A stretch of 18,734 bases of DNA from Acidimicrobiaceae bacterium (GCA_027306715.1 DAHUZG010000173.1:1-18734), one strand, 5' to 3'. Positions 1 to 6,866 are shown, numbered from the stretch's first letter. Numbers and translations are program-made. The notes: generated by a model not told the origin, from the letters alone.

Positions 1-991
1 CCTTGATCGAGCTCACCGGCGGTCCCGGGTAGCCGAACAGCTTCTCGATCGCCTGCGCCTCGGCGAGATCGTTCGCCGGGGTGGAGGTGCCGTGGGCGTT
101 GATGTGGGTGATGTCGCCCGGCTCGAGGCCGGCGTCGTCGAGGGCGTTCTCCATGCACAAGCGCGCCCCGCTGCCCTCCGGCGCCGGGGCGGTGATGTGG
201 TAGGCGTCGGCGGTCGAGGCAGCGCCGAGGACCTCGGCGTAGATGTGAGCGCCCCGGGCGCGGGCCGACTCGAGCTCCTCGAGGACCAGGACAGCGCCTC
301 CCTCGGCGAGGACGAACCCGTCACGACCGACATCGAAGGGCCGTGACGTGCCCGTGCTCGACAGCGCGGTCATGTTCGAGAAGGCAGCGATGCCGATCGA
401 GCGGTGCCCGGCAACCTCTTCCATCGCCGCCTCGGAGCCCCCGGCAAGCATCGCGTCGCAGACGCCGAAGGCGATGAGGCGGTAGGCGTTGCCGATGGCG
501 TGGGTGCCGGCGGCGCAGGCGGTGACGACCGTCTCGCACGGGCCACGCAGCCCGAAGCGCATCGAGACCTTGGCCGCACCGGCGTTGGCCATCATCATCG
601 GGACGAAGAACGGCGAGACGCGGTCGGGACCGCGCGAGAAGAGCACTCCGAACTGCTCCTGCAAGGTGGCGAGCCCGCCGACCCCGGCGCCGAGCAGCAC
701 GCCGGTGCGGTCGCGCTCGGCCAGGGTCCAGCTGCCCTGCTCGTCGAGGGCGGCGGCATCCTCGGCGGCCATCGCCGCCGCGGCGACCGCCAGCTGGGCG
801 AAGCGGTCGGTCCGGCGCAGCTCCTTCGGATCGAACAGGCGCGACGGGTCGTACCCGACGACCCTCCGCTCCCCCTCGGGGGCGGCACCGCAGAGGCCCG
901 CGAAGAACGAGTCGAGATCGCTGCCGCAGCAGGAGACGACGCCGAGCCCGGTGACGGCGACGCGCCGGCGGGCCGGGCGCTCCGGGCGCAT
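1..991 (-). CDS. fabF: 3-oxoacyl-ACP synthase II (FabF), C-terminus cut by window edge
   Basis: Beta-ketoacyl-ACP synthase that elongates acyl-ACP with malonyl-ACP in type II fatty-acid synthesis (cytosolic, family knowledge). I read 330 codons from the ATG at 991-989; the frame is still open at base 1. The thiolase fold is clear: VAVTGLGVVS near residue 11, the nucleophile Cys159 in VTACAAGTHA, and the first catalytic His300 in NAHGTST. The protein stops at VSSIK, just before the expected second catalytic His and the Gly-rich C-terminus, so roughly 80 residues lie outside (usual length about 410). The ATG overlaps the acpP stop by one base (TGATG), implying translational coupling. It is the last gene of the FAS operon visible here. 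The assignment is secure; FabF rather than FabB follows from the context and the Cys/His arrangement. Confidence 0.96.
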   Translation of the reverse strand, partial: MRPERPARRRVAVTGLGVVSCCGSDLDSFFAGLCGAAPEGERRVVGYDPSRLFDPKELRRTDRFAQLAVAAAAMAAEDAAALDEQGSWTLAERDRTGVLLGAGVGGLATLQEQFGVLFSRGPDRVSPFFVPMMMANAGAAKVSMRFGLRGPCETVVTACAAGTHAIGNAYRLIAFGVCDAMLAGGSEAAMEEVAGHRSIGIAAFSNMTALSSTGTSRPFDVGRDGFVLAEGGAVLVLEELESARARGAHIYAEVLGAASTADAYHITAPAPEGSGARLCMENALDDAGLEPGDITHINAHGTSTPANDLAEAQAIEKLFGYPGPPVSSIK

Positions 992-1230
992 CAGAGCTTG
1001 GTCGTGACGAGCTCGTAGGCCTGCGCGACGGTCTCGACGCCCTGCAGCTCCGCCTCGTCGACGGTGATGTCGAAGGCCTCCTCGAGCGCCATCACGAACT
1101 CGACGAGGTCGAGGCTGTCGGCGTCGAGGTCGTCGCCGAAGCGGGCGCCCGGGACGACCTTGTCGGCCGGGACCTGCAAGACCTCGACGGCGCAGGCCCG
1201 GAACTTCTCGAAGTTGGCGTCGTCTGCCAC
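991..1230 (-). CDS. acpP: acyl carrier protein
   Basis: Acyl carrier protein of 79 residues that shuttles acyl chains between the Fab enzymes on a 4'-phosphopantetheine arm. The attachment site is Ser39 in DDLDADSLDLVEF, followed by the acidic helix II (VMALEEAFDI), as in all FAS-II ACPs. The start is GTG at 1230-1228, preceded by a strong AAGGAG six bases away (1237-1242). It lies between fabG and fabF; the 129-base gap upstream is the only real gap in the operon and could give acpP separate expression, but I see no convincing promoter there. The length is normal for the family and nothing appears altered. Confidence 0.97.
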   Translation of the reverse strand: MADDANFEKFRACAVEVLQVPADKVVPGARFGDDLDADSLDLVEFVMALEEAFDITVDEAELQGVETVAQAYELVTTKL

Positions 1231-1235
1231 CTGTG

Positions 1236-1242
1236 TCTCCTT
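1236..1242 (-). promoter_or_regulatory. Shine-Dalgarno of acpP
   Basis: AAGGAGA on the minus strand, five bases before the GTG at 1230. It is the best ribosome binding site in the operon and fixes the GTG as the start. ACP is usually the most abundant product of a FAS operon, which fits a strong site here (inference). Confidence 0.7.
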
Positions 1243-1359
1243 GTCGTGGTGCGGGTTCGTCAGGGTGCTGCTTGGTCGTGGTGCCCGCTCAGTCTCGCGC
1301 CTCGCCCGGCGCCCAGCGAAGCCTGCCGCCCAGTGGCGCCGGCGTGGCCGAGCGGCGGC

Positions 1360-2133
1360 CTAGTGGCCCATCCCGAGGCCGCCGTCGACAGGGATCACGG
1401 CGCCGGTGATGTAAGCCGCCTCCTCGCCGACGAGGAAGCCGACGGCGGCAGCCACCTCGTCGGGGCTCGCCATACGGCCGAGTGGAACCTCGCTCACGAG
1501 CCGGGCCCGCTGCTCCTCGCTCAGGGCGGCGAGCATATCGGTGGCCGTCACGCCGGGAGCGACGACGTTGACGGTGATGCTGCGGCTCGCCACCTCGCGG
1601 GCGAGCGAGCGGGCAAAGCCGATCAGCCCCGCCTTCGCTGCGGCGTAGTTCGTCTGGCCGGGGTTGCCGCTCAGCGCCACGACCGAGGAGATGAGCACGA
1701 TCCGGCCGCGTCGTGCCCGCAGCATCGGGCCGAGGGCGCGGCGGGCGAAGCGGTAGCAGGCGGTGAGATCGGTGGCGATCACCTCGTCCCAGCGGTCCTC
1801 GCCCATCCGCAGCAGCAGCGAGTCGCTCGTCACCCCGGCGGCGCAGACGAGAACGGCGACCGGGCCGAGCTGCTCCTCGACAGCCGAGAAGGTGGACTCG
1901 GTCTCGAACGGGGAGGTCACGTCGCAGCGCAACGGGAGCAGCGGCACCGTCCCCTCGTCGCCCTCCTCCTTCGGGGGCACCGAGCGGTAGGTGACGGCGA
2001 CGCGGGCGCCGCCCCGCTGCAGCCGCAGGGCGCAGGCGAGCCCGATCCCTCGCGATCCGCCGGTGACGAGGACGACCGGGCCGACGGCGCCGTCGCCGGC
2101 GCCGTCGGGCCCGGCGCCGGCGCCGGCGCTCAC
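1360..2133 (-). CDS. fabG: 3-oxoacyl-ACP reductase (FabG), SDR family
   Basis: NADPH-dependent reductase of 3-ketoacyl-ACP; 257 residues of the short-chain dehydrogenase/reductase fold. Visible are the cofactor loop TGGSRGIG (24-31), the catalytic Ser in LISSVVALSG, the YxxxK pair Tyr163/Lys167, the family signature NVVAPGVTATDM, and the C-terminus PVDGGLGMGH. The GTG start at 2133 overlaps the fabH stop by four bases (GTGA), so translation is coupled. The first 18 residues are an Ala/Gly-rich extension with no later in-frame start before the Rossmann strand. Two usually conserved Asn residues differ: the NNAG motif reads CAAG (97-100), and the Asn of the catalytic tetrad (N-L-S/T in E. coli FabG) reads Asp122. 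It is the only reductase in the operon, so 3-ketoacyl-ACP remains the likely substrate. Confidence 0.93.
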   Translation of the reverse strand: MSAGAGAGPDGAGDGAVGPVVLVTGGSRGIGLACALRLQRGGARVAVTYRSVPPKEEGDEGTVPLLPLRCDVTSPFETESTFSAVEEQLGPVAVLVCAAGVTSDSLLLRMGEDRWDEVIATDLTACYRFARRALGPMLRARRGRIVLISSVVALSGNPGQTNYAAAKAGLIGFARSLAREVASRSITVNVVAPGVTATDMLAALSEEQRARLVSEVPLGRMASPDEVAAAVGFLVGEEAAYITGAVIPVDGGLGMGH

Positions 2134-3071
2134 GCCGGGCGTCCCGGCGGAGCGCCCCAGCGGGCGATGGCGCTCGCCCAGGTCATGCCGGCGCCGAAGC
2201 CGGAGAGCAGGACGAGGTCGCCGTCGCGCAGGCGCCCCTGCTCGGCGGCGGCGACGAGGGCGAGCGGGATCGATCCCGAGGAGGTGTTACCGGTCCTGTC
2301 GAGCACGACGGCGGTCTTCTCCATCGGGAACCCGAGGCGCGCGTTGACCGCCTCGATGATGCGCAGGTTCGCCTGGTGAGGGGCGAAGACGGCGATGTCG
2401 TCGAGCTTGACCTTCGCCTGCTCGAGGACCCGGCCGACGGACTCGACGACGATCCGCACCGCCCTGCGGTAGACCTCGCGGCCCTCCATCACCATGTAGC
2501 CGCCGCGGTCGGAGTAGATCAGCCGCGCCGCGCTGCCGTCGACGCCGAGGTCCTGGGCGAGCAGCAGCGGCTCGGGGCCACCGCCCTCGACCACGAGCGC
2601 TCCTGCGCCGTCGGCAAAGAGCACGGCCGTCGAGCGGTCCTGCTGGTCGGTGATCGCCGAGAGGGCGTCCGAGCCGATCACGAGCGCGCGCCGGAAGCCG
2701 GAGCCGAGCAGGGAGTCGGCGACGACGAGGGCGTAGACGAAGCCGGCGCAGGCGGCGTTGAGGTCGAAGGCCGCTCCGGACAGCCCGAGCTCGTGGTGGA
2801 CGCTCGAGGAGGTGGCAGGGACCACCTGGTCCGGCGTCGTCGTCGAGAGGACGAGCAGGTCGACCGAGGCCGGGTCGACACCGGCCATCGCCATCGCCCG
2901 GCGGCCCGACTCGACAGTGAGCGCCGAGGTAACACCGCCGACGTGACGGGCTCGGATCCCCGTCCGCTCGGTGATCCAGGCGTCGTTGGTGTCGAGGCGA
3001 GCCTCGAGGTCGGCGTTGGTGACGACCGTCGGCGGGACCGCCGACGCCCATCCCGTGATCCTGGCGCCCAT
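2130..3071 (-). CDS. fabH: 3-oxoacyl-ACP synthase III (FabH)
   Basis: Initiating condensing enzyme that joins an acyl-CoA primer to malonyl-ACP; 313 residues. The full Cys-His-Asn triad is present: Cys108 in NAACAGF, His232 in FAPHQAN and Asn262 in RTGNTSSGS. The N-terminal GARITGWASAVPP and the block DAWITERTGI are FabH hallmarks. I chose the ATG at 3071 because it aligns with the family start and overlaps the fabD stop by one base (TGATG); an in-frame upstream start at 3101 would lie inside fabD. A purine-rich GGGTGGAG precedes it. Primer preference (straight versus branched) cannot be told from the sequence alone. Confidence 0.96.
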   Translation of the reverse strand: MGARITGWASAVPPTVVTNADLEARLDTNDAWITERTGIRARHVGGVTSALTVESGRRAMAMAGVDPASVDLLVLSTTTPDQVVPATSSSVHHELGLSGAAFDLNAACAGFVYALVVADSLLGSGFRRALVIGSDALSAITDQQDRSTAVLFADGAGALVVEGGGPEPLLLAQDLGVDGSAARLIYSDRGGYMVMEGREVYRRAVRIVVESVGRVLEQAKVKLDDIAVFAPHQANLRIIEAVNARLGFPMEKTAVVLDRTGNTSSGSIPLALVAAAEQGRLRDGDLVLLSGFGAGMTWASAIARWGAPPGRPA

Positions 3072-4315
3072 CACCGCTCCACCCGTTCGGCACGTAGCCA
3101 CGCCACCGGCTGGCCGCTCACGACGCGCTCGCCGGCGAGCACGAGCAGCCCCTCGAGGCTACCGGCGAACGGCGAACGAACCTCCATGTCGCCCGCCCAG
3201 CCGACGAGCTCGCCGACCGCTATCGGGCGGGGCTCGAATCCCTCCGCCTGCCCGGAGGCCCCGCTCCCGGGCAGGCGCGGGGCCCAGGAGGCGAGCTCGG
3301 GCGCCGGGGTGAACGGGCCGGTCGCCCGGGCGACGACGAGACGCTCGGTCATGAAGAAGTGCTCTCCCGCCGGCAGCGGCGGTGGCGTGGCGTGGAACGC
3401 GAGCTGCTCGACGAGGGCGTCGAGGTCGCCGGGCGTGGCCACGGCGATCGCCCGGATGTCGCCGGCGGGCAGGGTCCGCTTGGCGAGCCCGCTCAGCACC
3501 CCGCCGGGACCGAGCTCGACGAAGGTGCGGGCTCCGCTCTCGTAGAGCGCCGCGAGGCTCTGGCGCCAGCGCACCGGGCTGCACAGCTGGGCCGACAGCA
3601 ACCCGGGCCACTCGCTGCTGGCTGTGTGGAGGCGGGCGTCGACGTTGGCGACGACCGGCGGGTCGGGGTCATGGAAGGTGGTCGTCTGGAGCGCCTTGCG
3701 CAGGCGGTCGCGCGCCGGCGCCATGAGCGGGGTGTGGAAAGCGCCGCCGACGGTGAGGGCGACGACCCGCTTGGCGCCGAGCGAGCGGGCGACGGCCGCC
3801 GCTGTCTCGAGCGCCGCAGGCTCGCCGGCGATCACGACCTGGTTCGGTGCGTTGCAGTTGGCGACCCATACGTCGCCCTCGGCCCGCAGGCATGCCGCCT
3901 CGACGTCGTCGTCGTCGAGCCCGAGCACGGCCATCATCGTGCCGCTGACCTGGTCGGCGGCGTCCTGCATCGCCTCGCCGCGCTCGGCGACGAGGCGCAG
4001 CCCGTCGTCGTAGCCGAGCGCTCCCGAGGCGACGAGCGCGGTGTACTCGCCGAGGCTGTGGCCGGCGCACAGGGCGGGCTCGAGGCCGACCCGCTCGGCG
4101 GCATCGAGCACGACGAGGCTCATCACAAACGTTGCGAGCTGGGCGTTGGCCGTCCGCGTGAGGGTCTCGAGGTCGGCGTCGCAGAGCAGCTCGGCGACGT
4201 CGCGCCCGACCGTCTCGGAGGCGAACTCGACGAGCTCGAAGGAGGGGTGGCTCACCCACTCCGTCCCCATGCCGGGACGCTGCGATCCCTGGCCGGGAAA
4301 CGTGAACGCCAGCAC
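3071..4315 (-). CDS. fabD: malonyl-CoA:ACP transacylase (FabD) with a C-terminal biotinyl/lipoyl-like domain
   Basis: Transfers malonyl from CoA to ACP; first gene of the operon. From the GTG at 4315 the product is 414 residues, and residues 1-307 form a full-length transacylase (E. coli FabD is 309). Visible are the GQGSQ motif (8-12), the nucleophile Ser87 in GHSLGEY, Arg112, and His194 in AFHTPL. Residues 308-414 are an extra domain. After a Pro/Ala linker, VVARATGPFTP, IAVGELVGWAG, MEVRSPFAGSL and LAGERVVSGQPVAWLR reproduce the strand and turn pattern of a barrel-sandwich (biotinyl/lipoyl) domain, but the hairpin where the MKM lysine should lie reads AGDMEV, with no lysine. The start rests on AGGGAG nine bases upstream and on alignment of LAFTFPGQGSQ; an in-frame ATG at 4432 would add 39 unlikely residues. 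Transacylase function is secure; the role of the tail is unknown. Confidence 0.93.
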   Translation of the reverse strand: MLAFTFPGQGSQRPGMGTEWVSHPSFELVEFASETVGRDVAELLCDADLETLTRTANAQLATFVMSLVVLDAAERVGLEPALCAGHSLGEYTALVASGALGYDDGLRLVAERGEAMQDAADQVSGTMMAVLGLDDDDVEAACLRAEGDVWVANCNAPNQVVIAGEPAALETAAAVARSLGAKRVVALTVGGAFHTPLMAPARDRLRKALQTTTFHDPDPPVVANVDARLHTASSEWPGLLSAQLCSPVRWRQSLAALYESGARTFVELGPGGVLSGLAKRTLPAGDIRAIAVATPGDLDALVEQLAFHATPPPLPAGEHFFMTERLVVARATGPFTPAPELASWAPRLPGSGASGQAEGFEPRPIAVGELVGWAGDMEVRSPFAGSLEGLLVLAGERVVSGQPVAWLRAERVER

Positions 4316-4358
4316 CCCGTCGAGCTCCCTTCCCGTTGCCTGTCGTCGATCGCTGCAT

Positions 4359-4370
4359 CCCGGCGCCGGG
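4359..4370. repeat. 12-bp palindrome in the fabD upstream region
   Basis: CCCGGCGCCGGG is a perfect palindrome 43 bases upstream of the fabD GTG. On the minus strand it directly follows a weak CATACC box (4371-4376). It could be an operator for the FAS operon, but palindromes of this composition are easy to find in DNA this GC-rich. The rest of 4316-4515 shows no gene and no clear promoter. Confidence 0.25.
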
Positions 4371-4515
4371 TATGGCAGGACATCGTGACACCTGCGGCGG
4401 ATCCGGCGCGCAATCTCCGGCCCACCGGCCACAGCGCCGACGCCGTCGACTCTTTGACCCGCGGCGGGCGTGAATGGTTACCGCCGAGCCGTCCCGCGCC
4501 GTCCGGGACGGTCGG

Positions 4516-4599
4516 TGCCCGGAGCGGGACTCGAACCCGCATGCCCTTGCGAGCAATGCCTTTTGAGGGCATCGTGTATACCGATTTCACCATCCGGGC
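4516..4599 (-). tRNA. tRNA-Leu (anticodon CAA)
   Basis: An 84-base class II tRNA read on the minus strand. The acceptor stem GCCCGGA (4599-4593) pairs with TCCGGGC, followed by discriminator A at 4516. The anticodon stem ATGCC/GGCAT encloses loop CTCAAAA, giving anticodon CAA at 4565-4563, which reads UUG. A long variable arm (about TGCTCGCAAGGGCA) and the T-arm GCGGGTTCGAGTCCCGC complete the fold. The D-arm region GGTGAAATCGGTATACAC is typical of bacterial tRNA-Leu. The 3' CCA is not encoded (the genome reads CCG), so it must be added after transcription. It lies 200 bases upstream of fabD on the same strand. Confidence 0.95.
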
Positions 4600-4653
4600 G
4601 GTGCGGACCGCCTGCGCCGGAGCCGAGGCCCGAGGTCGCCGGTCGACGCCTCC

Positions 4654-4659
4654 ATCGTA
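4654..4659 (-). promoter_or_regulatory. possible -10 box for tRNA-Leu
   Basis: TACGAT on the minus strand, 54 bases before the tRNA 5' end, fits the actinobacterial TAnnnT -10 consensus. No good -35 is visible 16-18 bases further upstream, so this is only a candidate. The same hexamer occurs just before the dtxR-like gene. Confidence 0.3.
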
Positions 4660-4682
4660 GGCGGCGCGAGCATGGCGCCACC

Positions 4683-5807
4683 ATGTGGATCGAGGCCGTC
4701 GAGCTGCTGCGGGTCGAGCTGCCGCTGGCCGCGCCGTTCGTCACCGCCTCGGGTTCGCTCCACAGTCGCCCGCTCGTGCTGGTACGGATCGTCACCGCCG
4801 CCGGCGAGGGGATGGGGGAGTGCGCCGCCTTGGCGGAGCCGACCTACAGCGAGGAGTACGCCGGCGGCGCCGAGGCTGTGCTCGCCGAGCACCTCGTGCC
4901 TCGCCTGCTCGCTCCTCCGCATCCCGCCGAGGCGACGACGTGGTCGCTACTTGCCCGTCTCGACGACGTGCGGGGCCACCCGATGGCGAAGGCGGCGCTC
5001 GAGATGGCGCTGCTCGACGCCTCACTGCGGGCCGAAGGCCGCTCGCTCGCGAGCTGGCTCGGAGTCGAGGGCCGGCGGGTTCCGGCGGGAGCCACCGTCG
5101 GTCTGCACGACGAGCCCGCACGAGCGGTCGCCGCGGCTGGCGACGCTGTCGCAGCCGGCTACCGGCGCATCAAGGTGAAGATCGCCCCCGGTCGCGACGT
5201 GGCACAGGTGCGGGCTCTTCGCGAGGCGTTCCCCGAGGTGACGCTCGTCGCCGACGCCAACGGCTCCTACCGGCGCAGCGACGCCGCTCACCAGCGCCTG
5301 CTCGCCGAGCTCGACAGCCTCGGACTGGCGGCGCTCGAGCAGCCGCTCCACCCCGACGACCTCGCCGGTGCCGTGCTCGGCTCGTTCGAGCTCACGACGA
5401 CGGTTCTGCTCGACGAGTCGATCGCGAGCGGTGCCGCGCTCGAGGCGGCGATCGCCCTCGGGTTCTCCGGGGGCGTCTCGCTGAAGCCGGCTCGCCTCGG
5501 CGGTCTGCTGCGAGCGGGCGCCGTGCTCGAGCGCTGCCGCCAGGTCGGCCTCGCGGCCTCGATCGGCGGGATGCTCGAGAGCGGTATCGGCCGCCGGGCG
5601 GCGCTCGCCTTCGGCGCCCTCGACGGCTTCGAGCTGCCCGGCGAGATCTCGCCGACCGCTCGCTACCTGGACAGCGACATCCTTCCGCAGCTCGAGCTCT
5701 CGGCGGGCGAGCTCGAGGTGCCGGCCGGAGCGGGCATCGCGCCGGTCCCCGAGCCGGGCGAGCTGGCGAGGCGCACCGTGAGGAGGCGGACCTGGCGCGC
5801 CGCATAG
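4683..5807 (+). CDS. menC: o-succinylbenzoate synthase-type enolase-superfamily enzyme (MenC)
   Basis: Enolase-superfamily dehydratase; 374 residues, matching the MenC/N-succinylamino-acid racemase branch common in Gram-positives. The capping domain begins ELLRVELPLAAPF. The barrel shows catalytic KxK Lys164/Lys166 in RIKVKI, metal ligands Asp191 (ADANGSY), Glu219 (LEQP) and Asp244 (LDES), and the second base Lys268 in SLKPARLGG. The reaction would be dehydration of SHCHC to o-succinylbenzoate for menaquinone, expected of an actinobacterial respirer (inference). No other men gene is in the window, and this subfamily can also racemise N-acyl amino acids, so substrate is not certain. I took the ATG at 4683; the in-frame start at 4470 would run through the tRNA. 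No clear Shine-Dalgarno is seen. Confidence 0.88.
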   Translation: MWIEAVELLRVELPLAAPFVTASGSLHSRPLVLVRIVTAAGEGMGECAALAEPTYSEEYAGGAEAVLAEHLVPRLLAPPHPAEATTWSLLARLDDVRGHPMAKAALEMALLDASLRAEGRSLASWLGVEGRRVPAGATVGLHDEPARAVAAAGDAVAAGYRRIKVKIAPGRDVAQVRALREAFPEVTLVADANGSYRRSDAAHQRLLAELDSLGLAALEQPLHPDDLAGAVLGSFELTTTVLLDESIASGAALEAAIALGFSGGVSLKPARLGGLLRAGAVLERCRQVGLAASIGGMLESGIGRRAALAFGALDGFELPGEISPTARYLDSDILPQLELSAGELEVPAGAGIAPVPEPGELARRTVRRRTWRAA

Positions 5808-5810
5808 ACT
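5805..5810 (+). promoter_or_regulatory. candidate -10 box before the coiled-coil gene
   Basis: TAGACT, whose first three bases are the menC stop codon, sits eight bases before the GTG at 5819. A transcript starting at that GTG would be leaderless. No -35 is evident. The geometry is the same as at polA. Confidence 0.35.
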
Positions 5811-5818
5811 GCCGCCTT

Positions 5819-6133
5819 GTGCGACGCCTGCTCAGCGACAGCCGCCAGCGCGGCGAGAAGCGACTGTTCGACGCCAACGCCCGCCTCGAGCGCGCACGGG
5901 CCGAGCTCGCCATCAGTGAGGAGCAGCTCGCCGCCCTCGAGGATGCGGCTGACGAGGCCCGTGTCCGCTCGCTCGTCTCCGAGACCCCGCTCGCCGAACG
6001 GGAGTGCCAGGAGGCCAAGCGCCATGCCGACACACTCCGGCGGGCGGTGGACTCGGCGCGTGCGTCGGTGCGCGAGCTCGAGCAGGCTCAGGACGAGCTC
6101 ATCGGCGGGCTGATCGAGAAGATGGTGCCCTGA
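5819..6133 (+). CDS. small coiled-coil protein, function unknown
   Basis: A 104-residue protein I do not recognise as a named family. It is almost entirely charged helix: residues from about 12 to 98 alternate Leu/Ala with Glu/Arg in heptad fashion (ARLERARAELAISEEQLAAL, then RELEQAQDELIGGLIEK), with one break at LVSETPLAE. There is no signal peptide, membrane segment or cysteine pair, so a cytosolic coiled coil is likely. The GTG start at 5819 lies 11 bases after menC; upstream starts in this frame are overlapped by menC. Its stop is one base before the most upstream pdtaR start (TTG at 6135), so the two are probably co-transcribed and the protein may work with, or be controlled alongside, PdtaR (inference). 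Coding is supported by third-position GC and by the tight spacing. Confidence 0.8.
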   Translation: MRRLLSDSRQRGEKRLFDANARLERARAELAISEEQLAALEDAADEARVRSLVSETPLAERECQEAKRHADTLRRAVDSARASVRELEQAQDELIGGLIEKMVP

Positions 6134-6134
6134 G

Positions 6135-6866
6135 TTGACCCGAGCCGAGACGGCAGCCGAGCCACATCACCTCGAGGCGCCGGAGGGCGTCGAGGCGCCG
6201 GAGGGCGTCGAGGCGCGGGAGGGCGTCGAGGTGCCGGAGGTGAGCGCCACGAGCCGCCGGGTGGTGATCGCCGCGGACGAGGCGATCGTCCGCCTCGACC
6301 TGCGCGAGATCCTCGCCGAGGAGGGCTACGACGTCGTCGGGGAGACCGGGCGCGGCGACGAGGCCGTCGACCTCGTTCGCCGGCACCGTCCCGACCTCGT
6401 GATCCTCGACATCAAGATGCCGGGGATGGACGGGCTCACCGCCGCCCACGCGATCAACGCCGAGCGGCGCACCGCGGTGCTCGTCCTCACGGCCTTCAGC
6501 CAGCGCGACCTGATCGAGCAGGCAAGGGACGCTGGCGCCCTCGCCTACCTCGTCAAGCCGTTCCAGAAAGAGGAGCTGCTGCCCGCGATCGAGGTCGCCC
6601 TCGCCCGTTTCAACGAGATGGCGGCGCTAGAGGCGGAGAACGCCTCGCTCGCCGACGACAAGCGCGGCCTCGAGGAGCAGCTCGAGACCCGCCGCTTCGT
6701 CGACCGCGCCAAGGGCAAGCTGATGGACGACTTCGGCCTGCGCGAGGCCGAAGCTTTCGCCTTCATCCAGCACACGGCGATGAACCGCAGGACGACGATG
6801 CGAGAGATCGCCCGTCAGGTCGTCGACGGCTCGATCACGCCGCGCCAGGACGGCGCCCCGGCCTGA
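6135..6866 (+). CDS. pdtaR: ANTAR-domain response regulator (PdtaR-like)
   Basis: Two-component response regulator that acts on RNA as an antiterminator (ANTAR family knowledge); the partner kinase in mycobacteria is PdtaS, not seen here. Receiver domain at residues 42-155: phospho-acceptor Asp92 in VILDIKMPGMDG, Thr119 in LTAFSQRDL, Lys141 in VKPF. A coiled linker follows (160-185), then the ANTAR domain (about 183-232) with RRFVDRAKGKLM and AFAFIQHTAMNRRTTMREIA. Close to M. tuberculosis Rv1626, which also sits near polA-rpsA-coaE. The acidic pocket reads AAD where relatives have AED (Ala47). The start is uncertain: TTG at 6135 gives 243 residues with a repeat-encoded tail, whereas GTG at 6231 has GGGAGGG seven bases upstream and would give 211 residues, nearer the usual length. 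Confidence 0.92.
   Translation: MTRAETAAEPHHLEAPEGVEAPEGVEAREGVEVPEVSATSRRVVIAADEAIVRLDLREILAEEGYDVVGETGRGDEAVDLVRRHRPDLVILDIKMPGMDGLTAAHAINAERRTAVLVLTAFSQRDLIEQARDAGALAYLVKPFQKEELLPAIEVALARFNEMAALEAENASLADDKRGLEEQLETRRFVDRAKGKLMDDFGLREAEAFAFIQHTAMNRRTTMREIARQVVDGSITPRQDGAPA
6174..6239 (+). repeat. 18-bp tandem repeat, 3.7 copies, in the 5' end of pdtaR
   Basis: Units at 6174-6191, 6192-6209 and 6210-6227, plus a 12-base partial unit. Consensus GAGGCGCCGGAGGGCGTC; units 1 and 2 are identical and unit 3 has one change. Read in the pdtaR frame it encodes EAPEGV repeats. Each unit carries a GGAGGG that could mimic a Shine-Dalgarno, and the last one is correctly placed for the GTG at 6231. The copy number could vary between strains. 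Confidence 0.9.

Noticed and set aside
1246..3545. Plus-strand frames opposite fabG and fabH
   Set aside because: The minus-strand genes carry complete active-site motifs; the plus-strand products are composition artefacts.
4316..4432. An upstream ATG for fabD at 4432
   Set aside because: The extra 39 residues are Arg/Cys-rich and unlike the family, whereas the GTG at 4315 has a Shine-Dalgarno and the normal N-terminus.
3359..4660. A 433-codon plus-strand frame opposite fabD that also crosses the tRNA
   Set aside because: It is a shadow of fabD and runs through a well-folded tRNA gene.
4470..4682. An upstream in-frame start for menC at 4470
   Set aside because: It would add 71 residues translated through the antisense of tRNA-Leu; the enolase-superfamily N-terminus aligns at 4683.
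6174..6239. The 18-bp repeat as a CRISPR array or phage-related element
   Set aside because: The units are direct tandem copies without spacers and stay in frame with pdtaR.
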